Assembly: GCF_036373705.1 (NCBI RefSeq)
Contig: NC_089851.1
Span: 52,054,812-52,118,811, forward strand
From: Amia ocellicauda
Lineage: Eukaryota > Chordata > Actinopteri > Amiiformes > Amiidae
Direction of reading: 5' to 3'
Length of the DNA: 64,000 nucleotides
In this document: in pieces, positions 33,936 through 45,626 of the stretch
How positions within the stretch are numbered: position 1 is the stretch's first letter
How the letters are laid out: each line of letters opens with the position of its first letter
Translations under genes and position numbers: made by a program
Notes under the pieces: generated by a model
Told to the model about the DNA's origin: nothing
Database searches by the model: none
What the model saw: only the letters and a program-made list of their open reading frames with translations

Positions 33936-34173
33936 AATTAATGATTATATTAGTTTGTCCAAATGCTTTTGAGCCCCTAAAATTGGGGGGACCACATAAA
34001 AATTGGTTTAATTCCTACACCATTCACCCGATTTGGATGTAACTACCCTCCAATTAAAGATGAAAGTCTACACTTAAAGCACATCTTGATTGTTTCCTTT
34101 CCAATCCATTGTGATGGTGTACAGAGCCAAATTGACAATTGGGTCTGTCCAAATATTTATGGACCGGACTGTA
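33936..34173 (+). mobile_element. Tc1-like 3' untranslated region and right terminus
   Basis: Contains CCCCTAAAATTGGGGGGACC, CATCTTGATTGTTTCCTTTC and the end CCAAATATTTATGGACCGGA before CTGTATA. These are the characteristic 3' parts of a fish Tc1 family. The matching left end is not seen in the expected position. Confidence 0.8.
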
Positions 34174-34778
34174 TACCTGTAACGAAGGACTGCCATGGCG
34201 GGGAACCCAGGTGCGGAGTGAGAGGTGGTCAGAAACAGGCTGTGGTCAATGCCGGCAAACCGTAATGTCCAGGGAAATCCACAAGTCCTGGTCGAAAAGA
34301 CAAGCAAGGGGTCAATGATCAGGCAAACAGGCTGGTAGGGAGAATACGGGAATTGGTGGAGGAACACGTGGAGGTTGTAAACAATCAATAACAAAAGGAT
34401 ACAAGACTTAGCAGTGAATTAAAGTCACAGAAAGGTTTATATGTGTAGCAGAGAGGAGCAGAGGACGGTGAAGGAGAGTGCTGGTCCAATGGGAGTTCGA
34501 GGATGATAGAACAAGTGCACATGGTGCCGAGGAATGTTAAGTGGCTGATTGCTGGGGAATGTGAGGGTTTAGAATTCCGGTGATTCTGACCTCTGCAGGG
34601 GAGCTTGTGAATTGCGGGATGTGTGGGATACAACAGTGACAATACCACTTGTTATTGTGTGTTTGAGTTTACTTGCATGGATTGTCTATTCATGTCAATA
34701 TTAAAATTCCAAAGCATAACATTTATTCACAACATGCTTTAGTGTTAAATGTTTGATATGGCAGCGCATATAAAGGTG
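34174..34778. repeat. Unclassified interspersed-repeat-like DNA
   Basis: The first ~300 bp, with GGGGAACCCAGGTGCGGAGT and GGTAGGGAGAATACGGGAAT, resembles mid-repetitive DNA common in fish genomes. I cannot assign a family or boundaries. No gene. Confidence 0.3.
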
Positions 34779-34780
34779 TA

Positions 34781-36378
34781 TACAGCTCTGGAAAAAATTA
34801 AGAGACCAGTGCACAATTATCAGTTTCTCTGGTTTTACTATTTATAGGTATATGTTTTGGTAAAATTAACATTTTTGTTTTATTCTATAAACTGCTGAAA
34901 ACATTTTTCCCAAATTCCAAATAAAAATATTGTCATTTAGAGCATTTATTTGCAGAAATTTACAACTGGACAAAATTACAAAAAATATGCAGTGTTGTCA
35001 GACCTCAAATAATGCAAAGAAAATAAGTTCATATTAATTTTTAAACAACATAATACTAATGTTTTAACTTACAAAGAGTTCAGAAATTAATATTTGGTGA
35101 TTTTCAATCACAGCATTCATGCGTCTTGGCATGCTCTCCACCAGTCTTTCACATCGCTGTTGGGTGACTTTATGCCACTCCTGGCGCACAAATTCAAGCA
35201 ACTCGGCTTTGATTGATGGCTTGTGACCATCCATCTTCCATCCATCACATTCCAGAGGTTTTCAATGGGGTTCAGGTCTGGAGATTGGGCTGGCCATAAC
35301 AGGGTCTTGATCTGGTGGTCCTCCATCCACACCTTGATTGACCTGGCAGTGTGGCATGGAGCATTGTCCTGCTGGAAAAAACAATCCTCAGATTTGGGGA
35401 ACACAGCAGAAGGATCAGAGCAGAAGGAAGCAAGTTTTCATTCAGGACAACCTTGTACATGGCTTGATTCATGCGTCCTTCACAAAGACAAATCTGCCCG
35501 ATTCCAGCCTTGCTGAAGCACCCCCAGATTATCACTGATCCTTCACCAAATTCCACAGTGGGTGCGAGACACTGTGGCTTGTAGGCCTCTCCAGGTCTCC
35601 GTCTAACCATTAGATGACCAGGTGTTGGGCAAAGATGAAAATTTGACTCATCAGAGAAGATGACCTTACTCCAGTCCTCTACGGTCCAAACCTTATGGTC
35701 TTTTGCAAACCTCAGCCTGGCTCTTCTTTGCTTCTCGCTTTTTTCTAGCTTTGCAAGACTTCAGCCCTGCCCCTAGGAGCCTGTTTCGAACCATCCTCGC
35801 AGTGCACTTCACCCCAGCTGTCGTTTGCCATTCTTTTTGTAGGTCACTTGATGTCATCCTACGGTTGTTGAGTGACATTCCAATGAGTTGGCGGTCATCC
35901 CGGTCAGTGGAGAGTCGTTTTTGTCTTCTGCTGGTAGCTTTGTAGCTTTGTTGTCCCCAATGTCTGCTGCTTGACCTTGTTCTTATGAACCGCCATCTTT
36001 GACATTTTAAGAATGGAAGCAACGCTCACTGTATCCCTCTGCCAGTAAAGCCAGAATTGAAACCTAATTTTCTCAAAACTTTCCTTTTCAACTCTTTTGG
36101 CATGGTCAATAGTTATTTTCTGATTCCAATTACTTTTGAGGTTCTACTAGCACTGTTTTTCCCATCCAGCTGGTGCTAATGCAAGAGGATAGTGATATAC
36201 TTTTCCTCCTTAAATATGATTTGGTTCAGGTGATCACCTAATTAGTACCTCATTGAGTAGAATGAGGTGTGTCTGTGTTGGAATTCAACAGACACTGGCA
36301 TGGAATGACTGCCATACATGTCGAGATGCTGATTTAAGAAAAATGTGCAGTGGTCTCTTAATTCTTTCCAGAGCTGTA
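34781..36378 (-). mobile_element. Structurally complete Tc1-like element (1598 bp)
   Basis: Terminal inverted repeats of about 35 bp start TACAGCTCTGGAAA at both ends, with few mismatches. TA dinucleotides flank at 34779..34780 and 36379..36380. Length, TA target and a single transposase gene fit Tc1/mariner. The ends look mobilisable in trans, but the transposase is broken. Confidence 0.95.
35117..36103 (-). pseudogene. Tc1-like DD34E transposase, decayed
   Basis: The likely start is MPKELKRKVLRKLGFNSG at 36103. An early stop follows, then pieces in changing frames: 36022..35693 (DNA-binding and linker region, LLGAGLKSCKARKK), 35610..35272 (VIIWGCFSKAGIGQI) and 35404..35117 ([27 protein letters not shown]). 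D and E in the last piece are separated by 34 residues. At least one stop and two or three frameshifts break it. Family length is about 340 residues. Confidence 0.88.
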
Positions 36379-36394
36379 TAAAATAATGAGGACC

Positions 36395-36560
36395 TAGTAG
36401 GGCAGCATGGTGGCATGGTGGTTAGCACTGCTGCCTCACCGGTACAGGGGTCTGGGGTTTGAGTCCTGGCTTGGGGGCTTGTCTGTGTGGAGTTCACATG
36501 ATCTACCTCTGTCTGTGTGGGTTTCCTATGGGCACTTCAGTTACCAGTTCTGTGAGAAGA
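36395..36560 (+). repeat. tRNA-headed fish SINE-like fragment
   Basis: Begins GGGCAGCATGGTGGCATGGT and GGTTAGCACTGCTGCCTCA, has a B-box-like GGTTTGAGTCC, then GTGTGGAGTTCACATG and GTGGGTTTCCTATGGGCAC. This matches the 5' half of the repeat whose body is at 31086..31335. Confidence 0.7.
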
Positions 36561-36735
36561 GTGCAAATCTAAACAAACAAGAAGGTTCTTGAGTTTCAAC
36601 TTCACTGCTGCAACTGGTCTGTAATTCTGTGAGGCAAGAATGATAAAAAAAAATCTGTAACCTTTGTAAGGACTTGTAAGGTATGCATATTCCATGTTTT
36701 TACTGGTAATGGATTTTATGTAATTACAGTCACTG
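36561..36735. other. Spacer
   Basis: No recognised feature. Confidence 0.4.
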
Positions 36736-37195
36736 ACTCCCTCAGCTGTGCTTGGGTGGCCTTCTTCTCCTCAGTCCTCATCCTCCTCAATCTCTCTGCA
36801 GAATTTGACACTGTCGATCACTCCATCCTCCTCTCCTGCCTCGCTGACCTTGGAATCTCTGAACTGCTCTCACCTGGTTCTACTCCTACCTCAGCGACGG
36901 GACCTACCAAGTGACATGGCGAGGTTCCTCATCCACCCCCCAACCTCTCCTCACAGGTGTAACCCAAGGCTCCATTCTGGGTCCCCTCTTGTCCTCTCTC
37001 TACACTCACTCCCTGGGCCCCCTCATTGCATCCCATGGTTTCTCTTACCATTTTTACACCGATGATGCCCAGATCTTCCTGTCTTTTCCCTCCTCCGACA
37101 TTCTCATCCCCTCTTGCATCTCTTCCTGCTTGTCTGCTATCTCTGCCTGGATGCACTCACACCACCTCAAGCTCAACCTCTCCAAATCTTTTTTA
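36736..37195 (+). pseudogene. L2-type LINE reverse transcriptase fragment
   Basis: The first frame has LSAEFDTVDHSILLSCLADL (RT motif around the first catalytic Asp). A second frame from about 36900 continues with GVTQGSILGPLLSSLYTHSL, then FYTDDAQIF (the YADD-type motif with T for A) and AWMHSHHLKLNLSKS. At least one frameshift separates the two. Only the RT core remains. Relatedness to L2/Maui-like LINEs is inferred from these motifs; Rex1 or CR1 kin are possible. Confidence 0.82.
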
Positions 37196-37313
37196 CATTC
37201 CGTTAATTCCTTTAGAAATCAGGATAAATTGGGTAAAACCAGAAAAGCATCTAATTAATTCTCATTCAGGAGTCAACATAAAAAACAGAAAAGAAACAGA
37301 AAACCATCCTGAG
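37196..37313. other. Spacer after the LINE fragment
   Basis: AT-rich, nothing recognised. Confidence 0.3.
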
Positions 37314-37465
37314 GTTCTGTGACACCGAAGAAGGTTTCCTACTGTTCACAGAGAAAGGGGAGCAATTGCTTGCCCCAGTGGAGGACCTTCTACGGCAGAT
37401 GGGATTGAAGACTGTGGAGGAGATCGAACAGCTTCTCCCTGTAGTAGCAGACATAACTATCCAAA
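37314..37465 (+). other. Candidate orphan exon
   Basis: A coding-like island in AT-rich DNA encodes FCDTEEGFLLFTEKGEQLLA, then EDLLRQMGLKTVEEIEQLLP. It is bordered by an AG (37312..37313) and a GTAAAA donor-like site at 37466. Acidic, probably helical. I do not recognise the family. It could be an exon of a host gene or a retained piece of a mobile element. Confidence 0.25.
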
Positions 37466-38300
37466 GTAAAAAAAAAATGCAATCAATCTATTGCAATTAG
37501 CAATGAGGAGTAGCATTTAGTGCTATTGTTTGGCTCCAAACCAGAAGCCTATTGGATGATGTGTTATTTTAAATAAGTATGTATAATATAAAAATAGTAA
37601 CAGACTGATTTGTTTTTTTGTATACGCATATTTTACTGTTTTAGTTTTTAATTTACTTTTTTTTAACTAAGTTAATTACATGCAATTAAATGTGTGTGTA
37701 TATATATGTTTCCAATTTTGTTTACTTTTTAACAAAATTAAAGTGTTCCGAAGCCCAACCCTGCAGCAACACCAGTCTATCACAAGGCAACTCTAATTAT
37801 CTCTAATTAAGGACACAAGTCTAACACAGGGTAACTCTAATTCTAATGTTTGTTATATTCCTTTTTGATAATTGTCAAGATAAGAAAATGTACAAACAAA
37901 TGATATATGCCAATATTCAGTAAATAATTATCCATTAAGTTTAATCTGAGGATTTTTACAGCTTTCCTTCTACCCCCAAAATTCCAACTCCTGTTACAAC
38001 TTTGGTAGAAACATAGTATACATACCAGGCAATTAATTCCCTATATTATCCTTATCTAATAGCCTTAGCTTATTTTCCTTAAACACCTTTTTCAAATCGT
38101 TTAACGTTTCGATTATTTTCAAAAACTACTACTAGTAGCTTACTACTGTTAAAAATAACTTACATGTACTTATAGTAACTTACATACTGTAGCATTGGGG
38201 GGGCATTTTATTGGTTATTATGAATTATTATTTATTATTTTGTATTGTAAGGATAAGGGTGTCTGCCAAGAGATAAATAATAATAATAATTTAATTATTG
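37466..38300. other. AT-rich non-coding DNA
   Basis: Nothing recognised. Direct duplicates of TCTAATTA-type words near 37790..37850 and CTACTACTAGTAGC near 38126. Confidence 0.35.
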
Positions 38301-38432
38301 AAACAGCGATACACAGCAGACCGACACTGTACACACTGCCGGTTTATCTGCCGCTCACGCTTGGCTGCGAGGCACTGCCTGAAGAGCTGGAGTCTCTGGC
38401 CTGCGCCCCCTCCTCCCCTGTCTGCTGGCCAG
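38301..38432 (+). other. GC-rich island, possible 5' exon
   Basis: A short GC-rich stretch in AT-rich DNA ends in a good splice-donor match (GCCGTAAGTG at about 38427..38436). A reading frame crosses it (LPEELESLACAPSSP). No acceptor or promoter is identified, so this is only a candidate. Confidence 0.18.
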
Positions 38433-40287
38433 GAGCCGTAAGTGTCCATCCTCATTTCTGATGCCAATGTAGTATTTTCAGCGGGGGAAAGCAAGTAGCC
38501 CACAAATCGCTTGCTTACTTGCTGCTAGATTTATTGAAGAAAAAAACTACGCGCCTCTTGCCCAGTAGAAGTTCACACAGTTCCAGGTGTTGCTCCGCAC
38601 ACGTGGTCACCAACTCTAAAACCCCTGCACACACCCTAATAAACCCCAGCTACCTTACCTAAATTAGCATAACACATTTTTAAATAAATTAAACTGAGCA
38701 CTTTATCTCCGTTCTTACACATACATAGTATTAATAATTATACTGTTCTTACCACATGTAAATCCTGCAATAAATCATTCCCCAGCGTGAAGTAATTTTC
38801 ACAAAACGAAATCCAAATATAAATTTTTGCTAGTCTTTAGATGTGCCCAGCAAATGTAGTCTGTAACTCTAAGTTAAAACTTTAATAACACTCATGTATT
38901 ACAATCAAACTTGAAAAATAGGGCATCCAAAACAGGAATGTCACAAAATGTTGTATCACTATATTAAAATAATATCATATGAAAGCTGTTGGGACTGAGG
39001 GACGGAAGCTCAGTTCGTTAGCTTTGCCCCTCATATTAGGATTTGGGGGTGCACAAAATGTACTAATTTATGTTTAATCTTAATTGTAAACTACTGTAAA
39101 TAAATGAATAAACATATCAAGAGGGCTTCCTTTGATCTACTGGCAGAGGTCTGGTCTCATAGTTCTCAAAGCAACTGTTGATCAATAATGATGAGGTGAC
39201 CTCTCCAGCCACAGATTAGCCACAGAAATCTTGAAGGAGATGCTGGGAGTGTCAGAACAGCCTTGCTAAAATTTGCTTGCTTGACAATTAATACAATTGG
39301 CTCTGTTGACATGTTTTTCAATCATTAATATAAAACATTATACAGTTTATACAAAACATTAATACCGGCTCTTCAAAAAGTTTTACATTAATATTTATAA
39401 ATGTTATTTTGTATACTGGTAAGTTAGCCTTGATTGGTCTTTGTTCACATATTTTTCTTTTTAAGCTGTCAAAAGCAAAATATTCCATACCTCTGTTTTG
39501 GATAGCGTACAGTTGCTAATAATAATACAAACCATACATTTCATTACAATAACACACACACATATATATTAAGGCTGTCAGTCCATTCAAATATTTGATC
39601 GGTTAATCAATGGGCAATTGCTGATTAATCGGGCACTTATTAAAATAAAAACAACGCTGTAACATTAATGGTAAAATATATATATATATAGGAATATATA
39701 TTTAAAAAACACCAAATCATTATAATAAGCAAACTAAATTATAATTGCTACAGCAAATGGGTGCTCACAAATTATACTGTAAACTACACTGCTCTTGTAA
39801 GAAAAGCATTGCATGCAAATGAAACAGAAAACCTTTCCTTGTCTTCAATATTTCCTTACAAATCGAGTTTGAATCCAAAGTTTAGTTTCCCATTAGCGGC
39901 TTGTGACCCTGTAGTTTGTGTGCTGATACTGTACACGTGATGTGATCTTTTGCATGATTTGCCTTTATAATTTAACTCTAGAAGTGCACGGCTGGTCAGT
40001 TTGACTGATTTAATTTGAATTACTATGTGTTCCTGAATACACTATGGATACCAATTCCTCACTTTTCCTAAATATATGTATTAAATATGCCTACAGCATT
40101 TTAGCTGCATAAACGCAAATAAAGTTTTTTATTTGATCATTATTATACTATAGTTTTGGCTCTTGTAGGTAGTTTGAAATGTCGGTGCTTCTAGTGTGTA
40201 CTGTATAATAGCCAGTCATTATAATAGACATTTTTAATTTGTTTAAATCTGCTTGATAAATGATCTTTTAAGAACTATACTGTGATG

Positions 40288-40342
<55 letters not shown>

Positions 40343-41000
40343 TGTAATTTATGTTGTTGTAACTTACCATTACATATAGTGTGCCTTCCAGATGTATGCA
40401 TACCCCTGATTCAATGTAACAAAAATAGTTTTAGCAAAGAAAAGAGAACAATGTTGTTTTTTGTTTGTTTTTGTTTTGTTTAAATACATGCACACATGAA
40501 ACAATCTAGGACTATCAGTGTTAGATATCGCAAAAATATTAAAGTACAAGTTTTGAACAAATATGCAAATATGTTTTTGCGAAGTACAGTACTGAAACTA
40601 GTATTGCTTTCATTAATTTCTGCAACAAATACTGAGTGTACACTTGCATAGATGTGAGTGAAGCCATCTTCTTTTTGCCAATGTACAGCATGGCAGAAGC
40701 TGCCATAACTAAATATTCCTATACATATTTACACTCTTGATCTTGCTTTTCTCTTTCAAAACTCAAAACTTCATCATGTAGTCTTGCTCCCAAACAACCT
40801 TTATATAGCATGCAATTGCATCACGATTTAATCTGTATTCACCTGATTAAATCATGCAATTTCATGCATTCGGATTTCATGAAATCCAACGAAATTGAAC
40901 ACATTCGGATTCCATGGAAATTTCATAGTGTATCGCAAAGCTCTTTACAAGAAAATATAGTTAATTAAATATTAAAACTACAATTAAGTAGTACAACAAA
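38433..41000. other. AT-rich non-coding DNA
   Basis: No gene recognised. The region from about 39560 to 39700 has AATCAATGGGCAATTGCTGATTAATCGG-like self-complementary words. A pure (AT)n run of about 50 bp lies at 40290..40340. Confidence 0.35.
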
Positions 41001-41019
41001 TACTGTAGGACACTGTTGT

Positions 41020-41270
41020 ATACCACACTAAACTTTTATACTATGGTATACTGAATAATGTGTGACATACGATAGTACACTGTTATACTATAGTATACTC
41101 TTGTTACATGATATACTATAGTATCTTGTAATGTACTATAGTGCCTCCTACGGTACTTAGACAAATATTGAACTACCCTGTTGTATACTATAGTTTACTG
41201 TAGTACCTTGTGATGTACTATAGTACTTAATATATTACATGTACACTGAAACATACTGCTTACTGTACTT
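41020..41270. repeat. Degenerate ACTATAGTATACT repeat
   Basis: The self-complementary word ACTATAGTATACT and variants recur at least eight times at irregular 20-40 bp intervals. Confidence 0.55.
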
Positions 41271-41579
41271 CCACAATGTTTCTCATGGAACTTTAGCATT
41301 CTAGTTATAAATAATATCATCATTATTATTATGCTTTTACTTTGTATTGCCTACAGGTCTTACACATACTAGTACAGACTGTTACCGAGGGTCTGGTGGA
41401 GAGAAAATGGTCACCTATTCCTTAAGAAAATCATATTAATAAATATATCTTCACTTCAGACATTTGTGACATTGCTATATTTAAAACAATTTATACAAAT
41501 AACAGAATTAAGATAAAATTGTGGTGCAGTTCCCCTTAAAGTTTAAGCAAAACTTATTTTAGCAAATACATTGTTTATT

Positions 41580-41990
41580 CATTACTTGAATCGCTTCACA
41601 TTACATAAATAAATGAATAAATGTAGTAGTGTTGACATAAATAAATGTCCATTTGAACAAGTATTTATGTATTAATGTATTGATTATTTTCACTGTATTT
41701 ATTTTTAATTAAAATTTAAAACAAATTCGCAGTGAAAATAATAAATAAATGTTGAAATAAATAAATACATGTTCTAATAAATACATGGAGATTTATTTAT
41801 TATTGTATTTAATTCAAAATCTGTTTATTTATCCATCTATTTATTTCCACATTAATTCATGTATTTATTATTTTCTCCATGTATTTATTTTTAATTTTGT
41901 CATGGATAGTATGGAGGATAATTTGTGCCAAAATGTAAAAACAAAAAAAAAAAACAATGTATAAATAAATAAATAAATATGTAGATAGTA
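41580..41990. repeat. AATAAATAAATG / CATTTATTTATT palindromic tract
   Basis: The left half is rich in AATAAATAAATG on + and the right half in CATGTATTTATTATTTT, so the whole can fold back. It may be a simple-repeat-derived MITE; boundaries are unclear. Confidence 0.5.
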
Positions 41991-42104
41991 AAGACGTTAA
42001 TTCCGTTCGGAACTTAAAATGGTGTCCAGACTGTTCCTATTGCACAGACCTCCTGATGTGCCTTGTCCTAATGGATTATTTCTGTAATGGATAATTTAAT
42101 CACT

Positions 42105-43570
42105 GGATCTATAGAGTTGAACATAAGACAACATACGGACATACGGACATACTCGGTCAGGCGCAATAGTAAAAACTAATTGGAGCTATTTGCTCCTTAG
42201 TGATATACTTTGCTTTTCCAGCTGTAAATATATATAACGCATACATCAGAAATCAACGTGATAACTATATGAAACACCAGGTATGCAACTAAATAAGCTT
42301 GAGAAGGTAAATGGAAAAATGGAGAGCAGCAGCAATCTAAAGCTACTTAAATGGTTAGATTGTGTTTTAAAGTACACAAAATGAAACTTAGAGAATAAAG
42401 TGTTTACTACTATATTATGATATTAGAAGTATTGATGGTACTACTAATGTAATTAAATTGATACATTTCAATCAAATAAGTGTAGTTGGTTTATTGAGAT
42501 TGAAATGGCTTGTTCCTTAAAATATTAGACCACAAGAGGGGGAACTTGACCTTGAATACTCTACTTACCAAAACCTTTAAGCAACAATTGTTGTCAACAT
42601 GTGTCTTCATCTGATTCATATTTTTATGAGTCTGAAGCCATACATTTCTCGACTCCAAGCACCTGGAAGCCTCAAAAGTTGGGGGCCAAGCAACGAAGTT
42701 GCTGGAACCCTATTGTTATTGTTAGGATTATTATTTTTCCGCAGTATCTTTTCAAAAGCCTATAAAAACCAACGCTTGATGAAAACTCATGAAACTTCAT
42801 ACAGTGATAGATGGCTATGTAGTACTATGCCATATTCAATATGGAGGCCATATGTCACATGGTCTGGTGGCCATAGTGGCTTAAGTGACACATTTTGGAA
42901 AATATACAAAAATCTTCTTCTCCGAAACCGCAGACGGGACAGATGTGAAACTTGGTGTGTGATGTTATGTTATGGCCTAAATTCAGATTTGTTCAAAACA
43001 AGTCAATAAGTAATATGGTTTGGCAGCCATATTGGATTGGCCAAGAATCTTCAAAGATCTTCATCTCTGAAATGGTTGGTCTGATTGATATGAAATTTTG
43101 TACACGTGACCTTGGCTAGATCCTCTATCAGATTTTTTCAAGGCAAGTTGATTGAGAAAACAAAATGGCCGCCATGAGCCAATCAAATTTCAGAGATGGT
43201 CAAGTTGCAAATAAATGCATATGGTGCAGTATGGAACTATGTTAGAATGTATTGGACTGATTGTTACATGACAGAATTGATCCCATAAGCAATGTGGTGG
43301 TCACTGGTCATTATTATTATTATTATACTTATTTTTTCTTCTCTTCCACCAGAATATGTTCAAATGCCTATAACTTTTGAACCGCAGTCTAAAAAGTCAC
43401 CAGACTTTGAATGGATGTAGGGGTCTATGGCATGGTCACTAGATCGCAAAATGGCGGCATAATGTCACATGGTTTGGTAGCCATCTTGATTGTAGTCCAG
43501 GCAAAAAATTACAGTTTTCAAACATAGTTTTCTCAGGAACGGGAAAGATATTGTACATATTGCGCTTATG
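42105..43570 (+). repeat. 2.2-kb unclassified repeat, copy 1, left part
   Basis: Aligns in direct orientation with 57639..58897. Shared landmarks are GACCACAAGAGGGGGAACTT, a CTGGAAGCC motif, TCTTCTTCT before GAAACCGCAG, CTTGGCTAGATCCTC and GCCTATAACTTTTGAACYGC. The first ~100 bp also resembles the tail of a preceding unit (AACATAAGAC, then CTTTTCCAGCTG), suggesting tandem copies. Interrupted at 43570 by the Polinton. Confidence 0.8.
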
Positions 43571-44180
43571 AGTAGTAATGATGGCACTTTATGTCAAAGT
43601 GTCAGGTGGCCCCACCCCTACCCAGAAGCCCCATGGGCTGGGAAGCCCCGCCTTACCCAGAAGCCCCACGGGCCAGGAAGCCCCTCCTTACCCAGAAGCC
43701 CCACGGGCCAGGAAGCCCCTCCTTACCCTGTACCCTTTGATCCTCTCCAGTCAGCCAACTTGTTAGGATACAGGTTTTACCCTTTGACCCTCTCCTGTCA
43801 GCCATCTTGTTTGGATGACCGTAATCTTGTTAGGATGACAGCCATCTTGTTTGGATGACCTCCATCTTGTTAGGATGACAGGCATTTTGGAAAGGGCACA
43901 GGTCATCTTGACAAGTGTTTACTGCCATCTCACCCTGATGGTGTATGTGTGTGTGTGTGTGTGTGTGTAATGTTTAATAGTTTAAACTTATTATTATTTG
44001 TGTTAGGTTATGTTTTATGAATAGGTTTGTTATGATAAGTTGTTAGCAAAATAAAATACATTAAAATTAAAAGAGAACAACAACATAAAGTTTTAATAAA
44101 AAAGTATTTTAAACTGTGTTTAGTGATGTGCGTGTGATGATTTTAGGTTATATATTTTATGATTATTTTTGGGGTGGTAC
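43571..44180 (+). repeat. Polinton left terminal inverted repeat
   Basis: Holds two minisatellites and a microsatellite. A ~36-bp unit (CCCAGAAGCCCCACGGGCCA core) occurs three times from about 43615. A ~20-bp unit (CATCTTGTTTGGATGACC core) is repeated at about 43755..43885. (GT)n lies at about 43945..43968. Confidence 0.93.
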
Positions 44181-44416
44181 AGTGTTGGAAAAATAAAAGA
44201 GAAAGAAAAGGTATAGACATTCAAAATATGAGACTCAGTAAAATATATTTCAATGTCAATATTTTATTGTGACAGCTCTAAAAATGACAACAAGGCATCA
44301 AGTCAGATGTAGACAGTGAGATTAGATACTGACTCGGGTGACCAATGATCCCGCTTCCCCAACACCTACAGCAGCCAGGAAGAAACACCTGAACTGTACT
44401 GCACTAGCTACTCCCT

Positions 44417-44725
44417 CTACTTGTTTATTGGCCAGGGCAGTGACACTATTCTGTCTAGCACAGTGTAGAAATTGGGTTTGGTCATGATAGGGATAGTATT
44501 TCCAAAAGAACTGTGCAGAACTTTTTGGACAGATGTAAAAGCAGATTCACCAGGATGTGTCTCTTTATACAGCATTCTCTTGAGCACATTGGGGAGGGAC
44601 GCCACTGTTTTTTCAACATCAGCAACTAGCGATTTCACATCAGAATTACCAGTATCATACAAATCACCAAACTTGTGAGCTATTAGAGTGAGGATGACAT
44701 CTTCAAACATAGATTCCTCAAACAT
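44417..44725 (-). other. Polinton-internal ORF segment, unassigned
   Basis: A 102-codon frame (FEDVILTLIAHKFGDLYDTG, then LPNVLKRMLYKETHPGESAF) lies inside the element, next to the left TIR and on the strand opposite the polymerase. A TTTTTTCAG acceptor-like site precedes its first codons. I do not recognise the family. It may be an element-specific gene or a captured host exon. Confidence 0.4.
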
Positions 44726-44832
44726 ACGTAAACATAATTCCAGGGGCCCCGGGGGTTTCTTTCTCTGAAAAAATATAGGAATTAATATAATGTCTTATTG
44801 CACAGAAAAGCAGAGCAGACACAAACAGTATT

Positions 44833-45045
44833 TTATTTATGTTTGTAAAACACTTGATAAGCCTTGTTTTTTATAACCTTCTCAACTATTTGCATTACTT
44901 TCTCATCCACACTTTCTAACAAGTCACTAAACCATTTTGAAGGTAGAGTGCATGTTTCAGAGAAAAGCACGCAGTAAGACAGCCCGCTACTGTAAAATGA
45001 GGTAAGCAGACAAATAGCACAGTTAACCCCACTCCGAGTGTGCAT
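44833..45045 (-). other. Second unassigned ORF segment inside the Polinton
   Basis: A 70-codon frame with KWFSDLLESVDEKVMQIVEK. It is on the same strand and immediately upstream of the segment at 44417..44725, so the two may be exons of one gene. Not recognised. Confidence 0.3.
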
Positions 45046-45626
45046 AAAGAGATAGACAGGTCAGGTGAACAAATACCCTGTACAGGCATTCAGACCTCTG
45101 ATGATTCTAGGGCCCTGTTGTTTAGTAAAATATGTCACATTTGTTGGCAACTGGTAGAAGATTTACACACAGCTCATAGAAAAATACATGTTTTGACAAA
45201 TGTGTTAAAACAAAAAGGGTATAACATCGAGTTTGCTGAATCGTCACACTGTGAGTGAAAACCGCAATTAACAAATAATGAAACAAGTAAGACACAAAGA
45301 CACTCGGTCTGCACGTATCACGGCAGTACTGATAAAGAATATTAATGTAGCCAAAAGAATGCTGCGTAGGCTTAAATCTAGAATGGATGTGTCACAATTA
45401 GCAGGATCACAGACACCATTACAGCACAGTGGCGGTTGATGACCACCCAGCAAACTTGGAAATTCAGGAATATATTGATTTGATTGTGTCTGATGAATTA
45501 GCATTAGAAGCTGATAATAATAACCAACCAGACTTGGAAATTCAGGAATATATAGATTTGCACGTGTCTGATGGGTAAGCATTAGAAGCGAATAATAATG
45601 ATAATCAGATTGGGGGTGGTGATGTA

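Noticed and set aside
40380-40440. Possible Tc1 left end (AGTGTGCCTTCCAGATGTAT)
   Set aside because: No matching right end, no transposase homology and no clear family match.
43568-43858. Proline-rich 96-codon frame at the Polinton left end
   Set aside because: It is a reading of the TIR minisatellite.
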